Source: Hofstenia miamia
Lineage: Eukaryota > Xenacoelomorpha > Acoela
Length of the DNA: 64,000 nt
Direction of reading: 5' to 3'
NCBI GenBank assembly: GCA_004352715.1
Contig: SCFE01000044.1
Location: 388,589-452,588, forward strand
Shown piece by piece: positions 47,509 to 60,200 of the stretch. Position 1 is the first letter of the stretch, and each line of letters begins with the position of its first letter. A program made the translations under genes and the position numbers. The notes beneath the pieces were generated by a model. That model did no database searches, had not been told where the DNA came from, and worked only from the letters and a program-made list of their open reading frames with translations.

Positions 47509-49489
47509 TTTTAAAGGAAACACAAATAAAATGTACTAAAAAAGAAAATTAGAAAAATAGTACTAAAACGGAAATTTCTTTATACGTATATCTAAAAATG
47601 ACACAAACAGCCGTGCATGTATTTGCATAGTGTCCTTCAACACCCCAATTAAGTCCGCGCTAGTTTGAAATATTGACCCAAATCATTTATATGTTTCTAT
47701 GCCTTTGGTTTAGGAGTGTATGCTAAAAGCCTTTAATTGTAAACGAATGTGTGGGTAGACTTCATTAATGTAACAAAATTTAGTCATTGTTTTGCTGGTA
47801 ATTGTTTGTTTTGCTTTATTCATAGAAAACCTAGTTGGGTAAAATTTATTCGAAGCTGAAAGCCCTGATATATGTAAAGAATTTCATGGTCAGTGCTTTA
47901 AAAGAGCAGAATTATTAAAATAAAAAAATCTATTGTGAAAAAAACTGACGGTTTTAAACGTTGTATAAATCGCTAAATGACTAGTTGCCTTTCACGCGGA
48001 CAAAAAACACCCTAGGACTATGGCAAAAAAATCTCGCTCAAGTCAATCACTGCGAATGAGTCGTTGGAAATGTTAGAGATTAGTAATTTATTAATAAAAA
48101 AACTTTCAAGAATTTTTAATATCCTTTAATATCTAATGCTACGAATCATCACATGAATGTCACCGGTTATTACGTCTTGTCTGGAATATGGATATAAAAA
48201 AACAAAACTTAATATGACATAAATCCAAGTAATACTTTAATTTAACTTTTATTTCTAATATGCATGGCAAGTCTGTCCTGTCTGGAAATAAATTAGCGGA
48301 GGAATTAGAAAATCAATTCCCAATAGATAAAGGGTGATTTTCCTTTGCCTAAATTAAAAAACATCATTTCACAATTATCAGAAATGTATTGTATTTTTGT
48401 TAAACAAACCACAAACCACCTCTCTTTTACAGTTTTTCCGAACAAAATCATTTATTTCTTATAAGAAATGGCGATAAATTTTTAAGCTATTCATTTGAAA
48501 TTAGAAAATGATCAGGGTGATTCTTGCTTTGTAAAATATAATCGAATGTATACACTCCAATTATAAGATATTTCTGCAAACATCTAGGTTCAGTTCATCA
48601 AAAAGTAATGTACGCATTAAGAATAGAAGAAAAGCAGTTTATGAAAATTTTGGTTTCGTTTCACTCACTAATGAATTTGATAACGAAAAATCGTAGTAAA
48701 CAACTGAGTCAGTAAGGGGATGAAATATATTGCGTTTCACTATAGATTTACTATAATGGATGCAAGTCGCAGTTTAAATTGAAATTCTCCCGCTTTAGAG
48801 CACTTCTCAAGAGTAAAAATACTTCTGCACTACTTTCTTCAATGCATTTAACTATTACAAAAAATTGGGAAAATGTGAAATTGCACTTATTTCATTTGCT
48901 TGCAAAATGCAACATTGTTATAACGCCGCGTCGCACTTGAATCTTTAAGTGTAATCGTAGGACGCTAACATCAATAAAAATTTGAAAAATCCATTAATGC
49001 CATCAACGAAGCCGCAAGGGGGAGGGGACAAAGGGTCCACCCACTCACAAAGACGATGATTGCCCCCCCCCAATTTCTTTATTGTATATTCTGCATTGTA
49101 TTTTCATCGTGATTTATTATTGTGCCTTGCAATCATTTGTTTTAGTTTGTTATGAATTGCACTATTTAATTACATCTAATCATGTAAGTCATATATTATT
49201 AGTTTCGATTAAGTACAGTAGAAATTTTCAAGTTTATGATTCAAATTAGAGATAACTAGACAAATTGTTTGGTAAAAGATAGCTTAGTTACAGAAAGCGA
49301 AAAAAACTATTGAATATTCAGAAATTCAATTATTAGAGTTCATACTATAGATATTGATCGTTAAAATTGGAATAGGTCGCAATGCGAAGCCATTGTTTTA
49401 CACAATTTGCTATTGATTTTTTGATAGATTTTAGATTAGGAATGTCGTTTAGCCATTCAAGTAAATCAAAGCCCTCTCTCTAGAAACTG

Positions 49490-50230
49490 CATTTCACAAG
49501 GCACACCTAAGTCATCAACCATAAAATTCTATCTGCCTTTTTTAAGTATTGCACGTCTTCATAGACCTCCTACGAATCATATTTATATTCAATTCGATCT
49601 CAAAAATGCTTTGTATCACCTCGATCTCTTTGATTTATCCACAGCTAACCAGACTATCTCAGCTACAACACAGGTCGTATACAATTGATTAAATGACTTG
49701 CAGAAATTCCTCTACGGTCATTATCTTTGAAACAACGCCACTTTAAGTTTAGTTGGCTTTTATTAGGCATCTTTAATATAATGTGGCCTCTGGGAAATCC
49801 TACAAAGAATAGTCACATATCTTGTACTCAATTCTCTATGCTATTGTCACAATTCTATTTTTGGTACTCCGACACTTCACAATTTTCTTTGGGTATTATA
49901 ACATCATCTCATGATGAATATTCATTTCGAGCTCCAACACATTTACACATATTTTATCAAAGAAACTATGACCATTTTCATACCAATTTTCTGCGCCAAG
50001 CCTGAATCAACCATTGGATCTAATAACTAGCCTGCGCGCTGGTAAAGTATGTGGACTACCTTTTCTTATCTCCATTACCCTCACTTATCTCGTACGAAGG
50101 AAATCCCTCTCCATACTTTGGATACCTACAGAATGCAATCCAGCCGATCATCCTTCCAGAACTCCTTCATTACTCGATCCGCCAATCACTTTTTACTTAC
50201 ACAATTTAAATACTATCAATTTTAATGGAA
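49490..50230 (+). pseudogene. Decayed retroelement pol-like relic
   Basis: Conceptual plus-strand translation gives HRPPTNHIYIQFDLKNALYH followed by LDLFD near 49565-49640. This resembles an RT motif A in the form FDLKNAY-HL. About 500 bases later comes SILWIPTECNPADHPSRTP (50110-50170), matching the end of retroelement RNase H regions (WIP---NPAD--SR). The distance is compatible with an RT-RNase H segment. It is full of frame breaks, so LTR and DIRS-type origins cannot be told apart. Confidence 0.45.
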
Positions 50231-51049
50231 CTTGCAGCATTAGTAGAATTTACATTTCTTTCAATTCAGTGCAATTTTACATTTATTATTCGATGCAATT
50301 TAAATTCCGCCATTTCGTAAATACTCTTCGTTTGATTTTTGTATTAGCCGAGTGAAAAGAAAAATAAAATTTTCCTTTAAAAAATAAAATCAAGGAATTG
50401 AATCTTGTTGAAATAAAGTTGTGTCATGAATCAGTATTAATGTCAGATATTCCTCCTCACGCAGGAACAAGTAGAAGTAAGTAATTATTCTCTCAGCATG
50501 ACTAAGGAAAGTGAGAACATAATTACCACAATAGTTGAACAAGCTCTCACACTATTACAGACTGTGGATATATGGCTGTTTTCAGTTTATATTTTAAGTC
50601 CAAGGTAAGAGATTAACTTTTTGTATGACTGTAAGCTTGTAATGCTGATTGGTAACTGAATATTACCTTTGCAGTGCATTACAGTCTCCAAAATTTTGGG
50701 ATTATGACTTTGGCTTCTACCAAGCTGTTTTTATTTTCATGAGTTTTCAATTGCTACTTAGTGGCATTTCAAAATTCCTTGCTAAGTATTTATTGTATAG
50801 TACTTGTGGAAAGAATGTAAAATTGTGGTTTGTAGCTAACGTCTATGCTAGTGCTGTAATGAAAAGGTTTCAAATGCAAGTTCATACTTTGGATTAATTG
50901 GTTCAATATTCCTGTGCACAGTGTATGAGACTACATGCATTCCTCTGTATCTGCGAGTGTTTTTTGTGCTTTTGTGCATCTATATTGAAATCCCTGGTAT
51001 CAAAAATGCTTCATCCATACAAAGGATACATTTATGCTTGCTGAAGACT

Positions 51050-52000
51050 ACCCAGGCAACAATTTTGGTTGCTTTTATGTTGTTTATAGTTGTTTCATAC
51101 TTTTGGTTGTTGCAGCAACCACTAACATCATAATAACAACTTACGTAATAAATAATCAGTGAGCAAATGCTCGGAAGTAAAACTCACATTGTTATTCTTA
51201 TTACGAGATCCTTTTAATATAAAAAAAGAATTTGTGAAACCTTTTTGAAATTTTAAATTTGTGAAAATTACAATATACCAAATAAGTGAATTTTCAAAAT
51301 AATTTATTCATGAATATTTGGACACCTTGAAATTGACTGTTAAATAAAAAAAGTTATATTTAAGCAGAAGATATTTTTCACGATTTAAGAAAGTACTATT
51401 TTAAAATTGTACTTAATTTTAGATTTTTAAATTTTTGTTAAATTGACAGATTTTTATGCTTATTGTTATCATTTATATACAAGACATTCATTTAAAAAAT
51501 GTTTGCATTGAATATTTTTAACCGTATCTGAAAGATAATTGTTTGCACTTGATTGGGCTTGTGTTTGCTTAAACAGCAATGCTTGAACTGTTTAGCAATA
51601 TAAAATGTTATTTTGCACATAAAAGTAATGCTAAAACAATCATGTAACAACATAAAACAACATTGTTAAGACCTTAAAAAATTGCTTTTTATTCATAAAA
51701 ACAACCAAAAAGCAACCTAATGTGATGTTGTTAAAACAATGTTGTTATGACCAATGAAATGGTTCCNCATAAAAGTAATGCTAAAACAATCATGTAACAA
51801 CATAAAACAACATTGTTAAGACCTTAAAAAATTGCTTTTTTATTCATAAAAAACAACCAAAAAGCAACCTAATGTGATGTTGTTAAAACAATGTTGTTAT
51901 GACCAATGAAATGGTTCCATTTTGACGTTAAAACAACATTGTTTTTGATACATAAAACAACCACATAACAACGCAGAGCAACGTTGTTTAGCCTTTAAAT
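51050..52000. repeat. GTTGTT-rich foldback repeat
   Basis: The left part (aggcaacaattttggttgct, ttgtttatagttgtttcata) and right part (acataaaacaaccacataac, gagcaacgttgtttagcctt) are roughly inverted to each other. Many aacaac / gttgtt words lie between them. This may be a foldback-type non-autonomous transposon; ends and target duplication are not defined. Confidence 0.4.
51618..51918. repeat. 149-bp duplication around a single N, probable assembly artefact
   Basis: Sequence 51618-51766 is repeated at 51768-51918 on the other side of one N (51767). The only differences I see are one extra T and one extra A in homopolymers. This is what an unmerged contig overlap looks like. Confidence 0.8.
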
Positions 52001-53155
52001 TGATATATGGGTAGAAATAACCCACAAAAAATTATTTATACAATATTCCATACTTTTTGGTACGCGACATGGGCTGCAGTCACAAGATAGGAAGAATATA
52101 GCATTAAAGTTAATTTCAATAATTTAAAGAAAAATTTATACAATCTAAAATTTGAATGAATCTGGATTAGTGAAAATTATTTGCATTGATGAGCTACTTG
52201 ATAAAAGTATTTTGATGACCTAATAGTTTTTATCAATTTGCATTATTCGTTTTCGATATAATGCAATTTATATAATCAAATCAATAAATTTTGTATCTAT
52301 AATTTACTAATTTGTTTAAAAATAATAAATAGAAATTGACAAATTCTCAAATCTACTTAAATCTTAATATTCAGTAATAATTTCAGTATCTATAATTCAG
52401 TGAGGGCAACGTCGTTAGAATTATTGCCGATCAATAAAACTTGTTCTTACCTAATTTTAGACCGTACATGTATGACTTAAATATAATAATGTATGTGGTT
52501 ATTATCTAGATGTATGTTCAATCTGAAACAAAACTTCAAAAAATAATGATTTGATCTTTAACATAAACAACCTATAGGAATTTTGAAAATTTTAATTGTT
52601 TTCGAAAAGTTTTTGAAAAACTTATAGCTCAATAACTAATAAGGATATCCAAAAAAACAAAGCACCACAAGAGGAGGTAAAGTTCGTTGTTGATGTCATG
52701 GGTCTTGAACCTGAGCATTGGGTATGAAGTCAAAGGAAATTAGTGAATCTTTTCAAGTACTTCATGAGCAGAACACACATAATTACAAGTTCTCAACATT
52801 ACATTCAAGCTCATCCATCAATAGATGTATCAATGGCTCATTATTTCCAAGTTTCCTAATGGGCTTAGAGAAATTTTGTGAAAATCTGTCAATTTATGAA
52901 AACACCTGGACGTTTAAGGCTAATACATTTAGAATTTTCCTATATTGGTATGCCTTGATCTGGGAAGGTATTAGTTTGTGGTATAAATGTAATAATTTCA
53001 TTTGTTTATCATCTTTGCTTCAATTAATCTATTTGACTTTGTATTTTATTACACTGGTTATCATAGAACAGTGTTTTACATCATCTTTAAAAACACAACA
53101 TGTATATGTATTTTGCTTAATAACTTCTTTATAGTCTATCACTGGTTGCTTTATG

Positions 53156-53440
53156 TTATCGATATTGACATATTATAGCATATTTAGTGGAAAATCCAAA
53201 TAATGCCAGCTTTTCAAGCGTATAATCTTGTGGAGCAGTATTAACTGCTTTAGACATGTCAAAATGAATTGCATGCCATGACATATTCTCATTAAGGAGA
53301 TTATCAATCAAGTCAAGATATCCTAAAAGATTAGTAACCGTTGAAGAACCTTTTCTATAACTATTCTGAGATTTAATTAAACGAGATTTTGCATGATTGT
53401 ACAAGAAATTAAATAATTTTTTGCAACATTAATGATAATC
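53156..53440 (-). pseudogene. Reverse transcriptase fragment
   Basis: The minus strand reads SQNSYRKGSSTVTNLLGYLD followed by LIDNLLNENMSWHAIHFDMSKAVNTAP in one frame. This corresponds to Q-GFR-G-STVTNLL and FDMSKAFDTVPH of Jockey/CR1-type RTs. The catalytic Asp of motif A is kept (HFDMSKA). Only the fingers-to-palm part remains. Confidence 0.8.
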
Positions 53441-56150
53441 GGGTTCACAGCCTTTAGTTTTAATTCTCTTTCAGATTTTGAATGTAAGTATGGGGCATAA
53501 CACTTATTATTTGAATATACATGTAAACACATTTTTTATTAGTATAATAAATATGATGTAAGGATGAAGTATAGCAAATGAGATCTACATTAACCTTCTA
53601 AATGTAATTGGGGCAGATCTCTAGCCCAAGGAAAAATTATATATTTTTTATATGTTTATTTAAAATCTGTAACTATTTAAAGAAAAATGTTTTTTCACAA
53701 ATATATGGTGGTCCGTTTTTTGGCGAAACTCTGTTGGCTAGAAATTTAATCCACTGGTAGAATTCCTTCAGCCATTTAAAGCTTTTGTCATGGGGACACG
53801 AATGTACAAAACGGATATACGTACTGCGCTCATTGATATTTAAAATTTTGTTTCTGATGTATTGTAACAATAGCAGTTGAAAAACTTAAAAGCTGAACGC
53901 CGACATATCCGTAAAAAATTCATTTGTTTTCAAGAAATAGGAGCAGTTATTAAATTGGTTTCTGTATGACACAATCAAACTCAAATTTCATCTATTAAGA
54001 ACAATCGAAAAATGCTGATAACCGAACGTGTTTTAAATATTGACAGATTGGGTGACAAAATGATATTCAAATACACTCTTTCATTTTTATAAGAATTACA
54101 TAAATCGAGACAATAAGTATTCATAAGAGAAAATAGGAGGTATCATTATTTGAAAGATCAAAATGGACAAGAATTATAAAAACAAAATATTTTATGCAAT
54201 ATAAACAAGTACTGTATATATTTTCAGGTCAAATGACACACAAAATTGCAAATGAAACTTCATATATTATCTGGTGATAGTTTCAAAATTAGACAGAAGA
54301 TAAATATAGAACGTTCCTACTTTGCTGAATATAATGCAGAAGCTTTTAAATTTCTCATTTAATCTAAGAATATTTTGACAATACTTCCTTATTTTATTAA
54401 TGCATCCTTAAAACTGAAAAATAGTCAATTGCAAGGAAATAATGTTTACAGGAAAAGATGTTTTAGTGTAAATTACCTGCCTCAGTTAATACATTGAAAT
54501 ATTAAGTCATCGTTCAATCATTAATTAGCAAATGATCAGTGAAAAAGTAATTAATATAATTACAAAATTCTAGAAAGGTTCTAAATATTTTGAAAAATCA
54601 TATTTTAGTACCAATAAATTGAAATTACCGGACGTATATTATTCCAGCTTAATAATGCCTGATATAGTCATTCTTATGTGGCAGATTAAATATTTAATAG
54701 TAATATTTATAGCTGAATAATTTGTAAAAATTGTAAATCTCTTGTCTTGAAGTAAGATCAAAGTTTACCAAAATCAATTGGATTTTAATTGTATTTGTAA
54801 TCTACTGCATCTCGTTACATCAGTTTCAGAAGCCAGTCCATCATCTTAGAAATCACTAAGCTTATTTTGATGCAACTTTTAAGCGTTTCATTAACTGATA
54901 GTCAATTCAAAACAAATTCTCATCAACATCATTGCTTCAGAAATGTAGCATCATCTGAAGTTTCTTGAATTTACAGACAGGGTACATGCAATAGAATATG
55001 GAAAACCCTAATGAAAATTGCCTTTACATGAGATATTACAATTTGATGAAATTGAAATTATTCCATGAGAGAATATTAGAAGAAGAAAAAGAAGAAACTA
55101 TATGCACAATAAAAAATATATTTACAGAATATACTAATAAAGTTTAATATACATTTAAATGATACATTAGAGTTACTAATCACAGCAGAAAACAAAAATA
55201 TATGGGCAAGTTCACTTTTAGTTTTTTCAACATAATTTTCGACTTTTAATCAAGATTAATCCCTTGTCGGATCATCAATTTGACTTATCTTGATAGTGAT
55301 AAATGCAATACAGGGCAATTTAGTTTTTGAAGAGAAATGCCTAAAAAATTTTTACTAATAATAAGAATAACCCTTTCATAGTGAACAGGATTTAAGATTT
55401 TGTAGAAGCAAATTCTGAATTACTTGAGTGTTGAGTTAGAGGTTACATTGAAAATATGCATAATTTGTTGCAAGTTTGTAAATGCTCATACTATGTGCTA
55501 TCAAGATAAAGAAAATCGCTATCATGTGGTAATCAATTTGAACAGATGATAAATGTTTAATAACAACAATAATAATCACATCATAATGTCATGAGGCAAC
55601 AAAATTGCCCATGAAACAACGGGGTGGGATGGGACGTTAACAATGACTTGTGGAATAGGATTGATGTGGAACAACGCCTCCAAGTACTCATACTTCCTGT
55701 TATTCCTTCTGGTGCTTTAACTTTCTTTCACTTCTACACTCCCTCTGCCAAATCTCTATACTTATCCATGTTATCTTTTTTTGCTTTCAACATTCTTGTT
55801 CCTTTGTACTACTATGCACAACGCTGTTCCCTCTCCTTCATCCCTATGGACCACTACTATGGCTGACCTTCTTGCTTCAATCACCTTAATCATCTGCATG
55901 ATGAAACCCTACATTATCAATAACTTCCCGTGCGCTGTGGTTGTACTATTGATCTGCTGATTCTACTCCATACTTCCTACTCAATTCTCAATGTACCATA
56001 CCTCATAACATATACTCATTTTGTGTTAAATTATCATACTACTATCTTCAATTTTCTTTGAAACACTGTTAACAAATTCGATCTTGCTTGTTATTCTTTT
56101 ACATAATTGAGGGGAAAATATAATAAATTGTGATTTTTCAATATTTATTT

Positions 56151-56400
56151 TTAATTGCTTGGATGATATACACTTAAAGAGATTTTTAATATCACTTTGT
56201 AAATCTTTTGCGACCTAATTGAATCATTATCTGTATTTATAAGGTAAGTATCGTCAGGAAATTGATGTATTTCACCATGATTTACATGCTTAATAATGTT
56301 ATTTACATATATTGCAAATAAATTTGGCCCTAGTACTGTGCCTTGGGGCACTCTTCGGTTGGTTGAAATGTAATCAGATTTCATATTATTCGTTAAAATA
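56151..56400 (-). pseudogene. Reverse transcriptase relic, inverted copy A
   Basis: The minus strand reads MKSDYISTNRRVPQGTVLGP followed by NLFAIYVNNIIKHVNHGEIH and QFPDDTYLINTDND. PQGTVLGP and FPDDT are the RT PQG and FADD boxes, the second mutated at Ala. It is the same family as the plus-strand copy at 57232. Confidence 0.82.
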
Positions 56401-56502
56401 TGCTATTCTCTATTTTCTAAAAAAACTCATACGAAACTTATTGAACTTTGCAGAAATTCGTAATTTTAAAGTTTATTCGCCAAAATTTCAAAATTCATAG
56501 AA

Positions 56503-56526
56503 TTATTATTACTATTATTATTATTC
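56503..56526. repeat. (ATT)n repeat at the 3' side of the R4/Dong-like fragment
   Basis: attattattactattattattatt; 3' tail or target repeat. Confidence 0.85.
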
Positions 56527-57190
56527 ATACCTCTCACAGTTTCATAATGGTCTCCCTCTCAGTTGGGAATTCACCAGTTTCTAATAAGTCTGAGAGCTTT
56601 CCTCAGGACTCTAGCTGTTCCTAACAATGCTGCCTTCTGTGCTACTGCTCCTCCCCACTTTGGTACTCCCAACTCCTCCAAGTATCTCTTATGCTTCTTA
56701 CTCACTGCTCCTAGTGCTCCTACAACTACCGGGACTACTTCAACTTTCTTTAACTTCCACAGCCTTTCTATTTCCTCTGCCAACTCCCTGTACTGGTTAA
56801 TCTCCTTTTTCACTTTGCTTTCTACAATTCTGTCCTTTGGTACTGCTATGTCTATCACTGTTTCCAATATTTTCTCTTTGTCTACTACTACTATGTCTGG
56901 CCTCCGTGCTTCTATCACCTTGCTTGTCTGTATGTTGAAGTCCCACAGTATCTTAACCTTCTCATTTTCTATGACGGCCTGTGGCTTGTGCTTATAACAC
57001 TTGTCTCCTGCTTCTAACCCATGCTGCCTGCTTAAACTCCAGTGAACCATTCATCCCACCTTGTCATGCCTGCACTTATATTCATTCTGTGCGAACATCT
57101 CACACCCTGCTATCAGATGATCTACTGTCTCTGCCTCTTTCTTACATAGTCTACACTTATCATTTACCGCCATTCTTCTGTCTATATGCT
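56505..57190 (-). mobile_element. 5'-truncated R4/Dong-like non-LTR retrotransposon, C-terminal end
   Basis: The minus strand encodes a CCHC zinc finger, KCRLCKKEAETVDHLIAGC (about 57165-57110), then HDKVG and a TGA (57053-57051), then an open frame from 57050 to 56571. The open frame holds the restriction-like endonuclease: ARRPDIVVVDKEKILETVID (PD, 14 residues, D), then KKEINQYRELAEEIERLWKL and VVPVVVGALGAVS. CCHC followed by the RPD-X12-14-D nuclease marks the REL-endonuclease clades (R2, R4, NeSL and relatives). The element ends in AATAATAAT (56503-56526) and its truncated 5' side also meets a TAA-type repeat (57197-57230). Apart from one TGA it is nearly intact, so it is younger than its neighbours. 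Confidence 0.82.
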
Positions 57191-57196
57191 TTCTTT

Positions 57197-57230
57197 TTAT
57201 TATTATTGTTATTATTATTATTATTAATAT
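57197..57230. repeat. (ATT)n repeat at the 5' side of the R4/Dong-like fragment
   Basis: A run of attatt units with one change (attgtt) between the R4/Dong-like fragment and the plus-strand RT relic. Confidence 0.85.
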
Positions 57231-57231
57231 A

Positions 57232-57530
57232 AAATCAGAATATACTAAAACCGGTCGAGGAGTGCCTCAAGGCACAGTAATAGAGCCAATTTTATTTGCA
57301 ATATATATATATATGTATATATAAATGACATTATTCAACACGTAAATCATAGAAAAATATATCAATTTGCTAACGACACTTGCCTCATAAATACAGATAA
57401 TGATGCATTTAGGGACATGAGAAAGTTACAAAGTGATATTGAAAATATTTCTAGCTATTTCACATCAAATCAATTAAAAATCAATATTGAAAAACATTGT
57501 TTATCGCAATTACATAATTGTTCATATTTA
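57232..57530 (+). pseudogene. Reverse transcriptase relic, inverted copy B
   Basis: The plus strand reads IKSEYTKTGRGVPQGTVIEP, then ILFAIYIYMYINDIIQHVNH, then QFANDTCLINTDNDAF and SYFTSNQLKINIEKH. It aligns with the minus-strand copy at 56151-56400. An AT expansion lies within the frame: atatatatatatgtatatat encodes the extra IYMY between FAIY and INDI. FADD has become FAND. Confidence 0.82.
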
Positions 57531-59278
57531 TAGATTAATTTTAATGCAAGTACAATTCCATAGAGCTTCAATTATATTTAAACATCAATATGTTTTAGAA
57601 AAGGAGATTAGAATAGAAAAAAATTAAAAATTGCAATTTTACACCAACAAAAAAACAATCGGAGACACAAACATGTTAAACACATTTACTGATTTTTTCA
57701 CTGAACTCACCACATACATAGACGCACGCAAATTTACTATTATTTACATTATGCAAGTATATTTAGTTTGTAGTCTTAAACTTGTAAAATTTTTACTAAA
57801 TATATTGCTTTGTTTCTATTATTATTACTCTTAGTGCCGTCAAAAACATTTGATTTGCAATTCATAGTGCCCACTAAACGAAATCCTTTATAAATAACTT
57901 TGTGTGCATAAGTGTAAATTGAAAATGTATTTCGAAAAGATAATAATTAAATATGTACTATGGTTGCAAGATGTTTAATACGCATGATAAATATAAATGA
58001 TACATATATAGTTGCCTCCGCAGCACACAGTGGTGGCACAGCACAGGGAATATGAACCCGAATTTTCTAGAAATGCTCAGAATTAAGTGCAAAAGTTTTA
58101 CATATCATGCACAATTGTCAGTTGAAAGAAATATTTTTTACATTCACCCACAGTACTGTTGTGGGAATTCAAATTTATGAACTTTTTAAACAGTTGAAGT
58201 ATAGTTGGTCCCGTTCATTTTTTAGGTAGGGAACACCTCGGCTTCCACATCCTTCAACATGTAATTTTTACATATTTCAATAAATTCGTTTTAGAGCATT
58301 CATACCTTCAGCACGATTTTATGCAAGTGAGACCTTTATGTGCACCTTGACAATAGCTTGGAAGAAATTAACAAAACAAGAATTTAGTTATGAAGAGATT
58401 GCTGTTATTTAATATTTACCCCTAGTTGCAATGCTTAGTTCGAATACTTAAGAAAGAAGAACAGAATAGGTCCAATTTCATGTAAGGTATTACTACGGCT
58501 AGACATAGGTGGCATTGCCCTTGTTCCCATTTTACGCCATCGTGCTATATTAGTGCGTAAATTTATAAGCTACTCGTTTCAAATATTGGTTTTATTACAG
58601 ATATTGTGAAATGTTTGCGCGTTACAACTGTTTTCAAAGTAAATTTTGCGTTGACGTGAATAGAGTTGTAAAAGCTTACTAGCATAATAAACTTCAAGTT
58701 GCTCAATTTTTTATATTAAACATTTTCTGGGAAATTTTAAGATGAGAGTTCTCAGTGTTTGTCGGTGTTCAGGTGAACATTTCATCATTTTTTGAACAAT
58801 AATTTGAAAATGATTTTAATGCAGGCAACCACTACATCTTATTGTTTACCGATGTTAACAACACCTAAAAAGCACTTTGTGTTGAAACATTTTAATTTAC
58901 AAATGGGAATTTCATATAAAAATGAGTGAAATCAGTTGTTATCACAATTTTCTTTTATCTTTTAGTAAGGAGGTCGTGAAATGCTTTAAAAGATAAAAGC
59001 ATGCAATGGTTTTTATTTTTTAGATATATCAGTTTTAATGCATAAATATTTTAAGAATGAATATAATGTATAAAAAGCGTCTAATTATGTTACTTAAATT
59101 TTTTTCAATATTTGGAAAAATTATGGTATTAATTATATAATTTAGTATTGAAATTTTATTTTCTTGACAACTTTCAATGCATTGACAAAAGCTGAAACAA
59201 ATTATACAAATACTAAATAATCGGTTTGCTATTCTCTTAAAGCAGCTACTATCATAGGCATGTATATTAATTTTGAAG

Positions 59279-59279
59279 G

Positions 59280-59311
<32 letters not shown>

Positions 59312-59373
59312 NNNNNNNNNNNNNNNNNNNNNNNNNNNNNNNNNNNNNNNNNNNNNNNNNNNNNNNNNNNNNN

Positions 59374-59402
<29 letters not shown>
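59279..59402. repeat. (AT)n run with a 62-N assembly gap
   Basis: AT repeats run into N at 59312-59373 and continue to 59402. The true length is unknown. Frames across it are artefacts. Confidence 0.95.
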
Positions 59403-59406
<4 letters not shown>

Positions 59407-60200
59407 CTCTGGATCTCTATATTATATTCAAGAGAACCGTATTTTCATTTTTAAATCCAGAAAAAACGATTAAGATTACTGAAAATTAAATGTTTTTATT
59501 GTAATAGCGCGAGGAAAAATTTTAATAAATTTTTCAAATAAATTATTACTACTATGTACAATACTTTATATTCTGGATCCGTCTGTGTACAAACTTTGCG
59601 AAACACTAGAGGGTTGGACCCTTTGCCCCTCTCTGGATCAGTGCTGCACATATATGCATATGTTCACATATATACAATTCACAACACAATTTTGTATAAT
59701 CACCACTTAATAGCAATAGACTTATTGAAATTATTGTTATCAAGAATTTCTGCAAGTACTAGAAATAATCATATAAAAAATATGTTGAAAAAGCCAGGAT
59801 GCACTTCCAATAGACCTAATCAAGAATATGACATTTAAGCATTTTCAACTTACTTACAATCTTATGCTAAAGCAGGTAAATTAATTTCTCAACTCGTGTG
59901 ATTTCTACATAAGTATAGGCAGGGGGTGAAAGAGGCCATGCCCTACCCGTCCAAATTTGCAAAGTTTGGAAGTTGAGCCTTTTGTTGAAAATATAATAAA
60001 ATTTTAGAAAATTATGTTAGTGTTTATAATCTTCTATATCAGGTGGCGGTGCCTTAAAACAAACATTTTGTAGTTCCCTTGAACTCATCAAATATTTGTC
60101 CCCATTTTTTTCTGTCTCCGCCACTGCTTTCCTATCCAAATTCACGAGAAATACACTATATCATATTGTTTAAGATTTTACTTAGAATATGTAGGAATAC

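Larger units (their letters stand above)
43551..60200 (-). other. LARP6 intron 1 (about 16.7 kb)
   Basis: From donor GTATTC (60200) to acceptor tttgaatttag (43551). The donor is weak (GTATTC), but the next GT (GTAAAA, 13 bases on) would put a stop codon directly at the junction, which argues for the first. The intron hosts a hAT-like MITE, a truncated Tc1, a pol-like relic, a foldback repeat, several reverse transcriptase relics, an R4/Dong-like fragment, AT runs and assembly gaps, listed separately. Parts not listed (44110-46250, 47510-49490, 54000-56150, 57550-59270) show no recognised feature. At 55860-55640 (-) NMDKYRDLAEGV and RKYEYLEALF may be a second, very decayed R4-like C-terminus. 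A short minus frame at 53870-53673 is protein-like but unknown. Confidence 0.8.

Noticed and set aside
52718-53134. 138-codon plus-strand frame beginning at TTG
   Set aside because: Rich in F, L, I, S, Y and N as expected from AT-rich noncoding DNA; no domain, no clear start context; inside a LARP6 intron on the opposite strand.
56563-56997. 144-codon plus-strand frame
   Set aside because: Antisense shadow of the restriction-like endonuclease region.
59260-59473. YIYIYI frames across N
   Set aside because: Created by (AT)n repeats and the assembly gap.
60188-60200. Alternative donor GTAAAA for LARP6 exon 1
   Set aside because: Joining there to exon 2 gives CTA AGT TAA, an immediate stop, and loses the conserved K-VKR junction.
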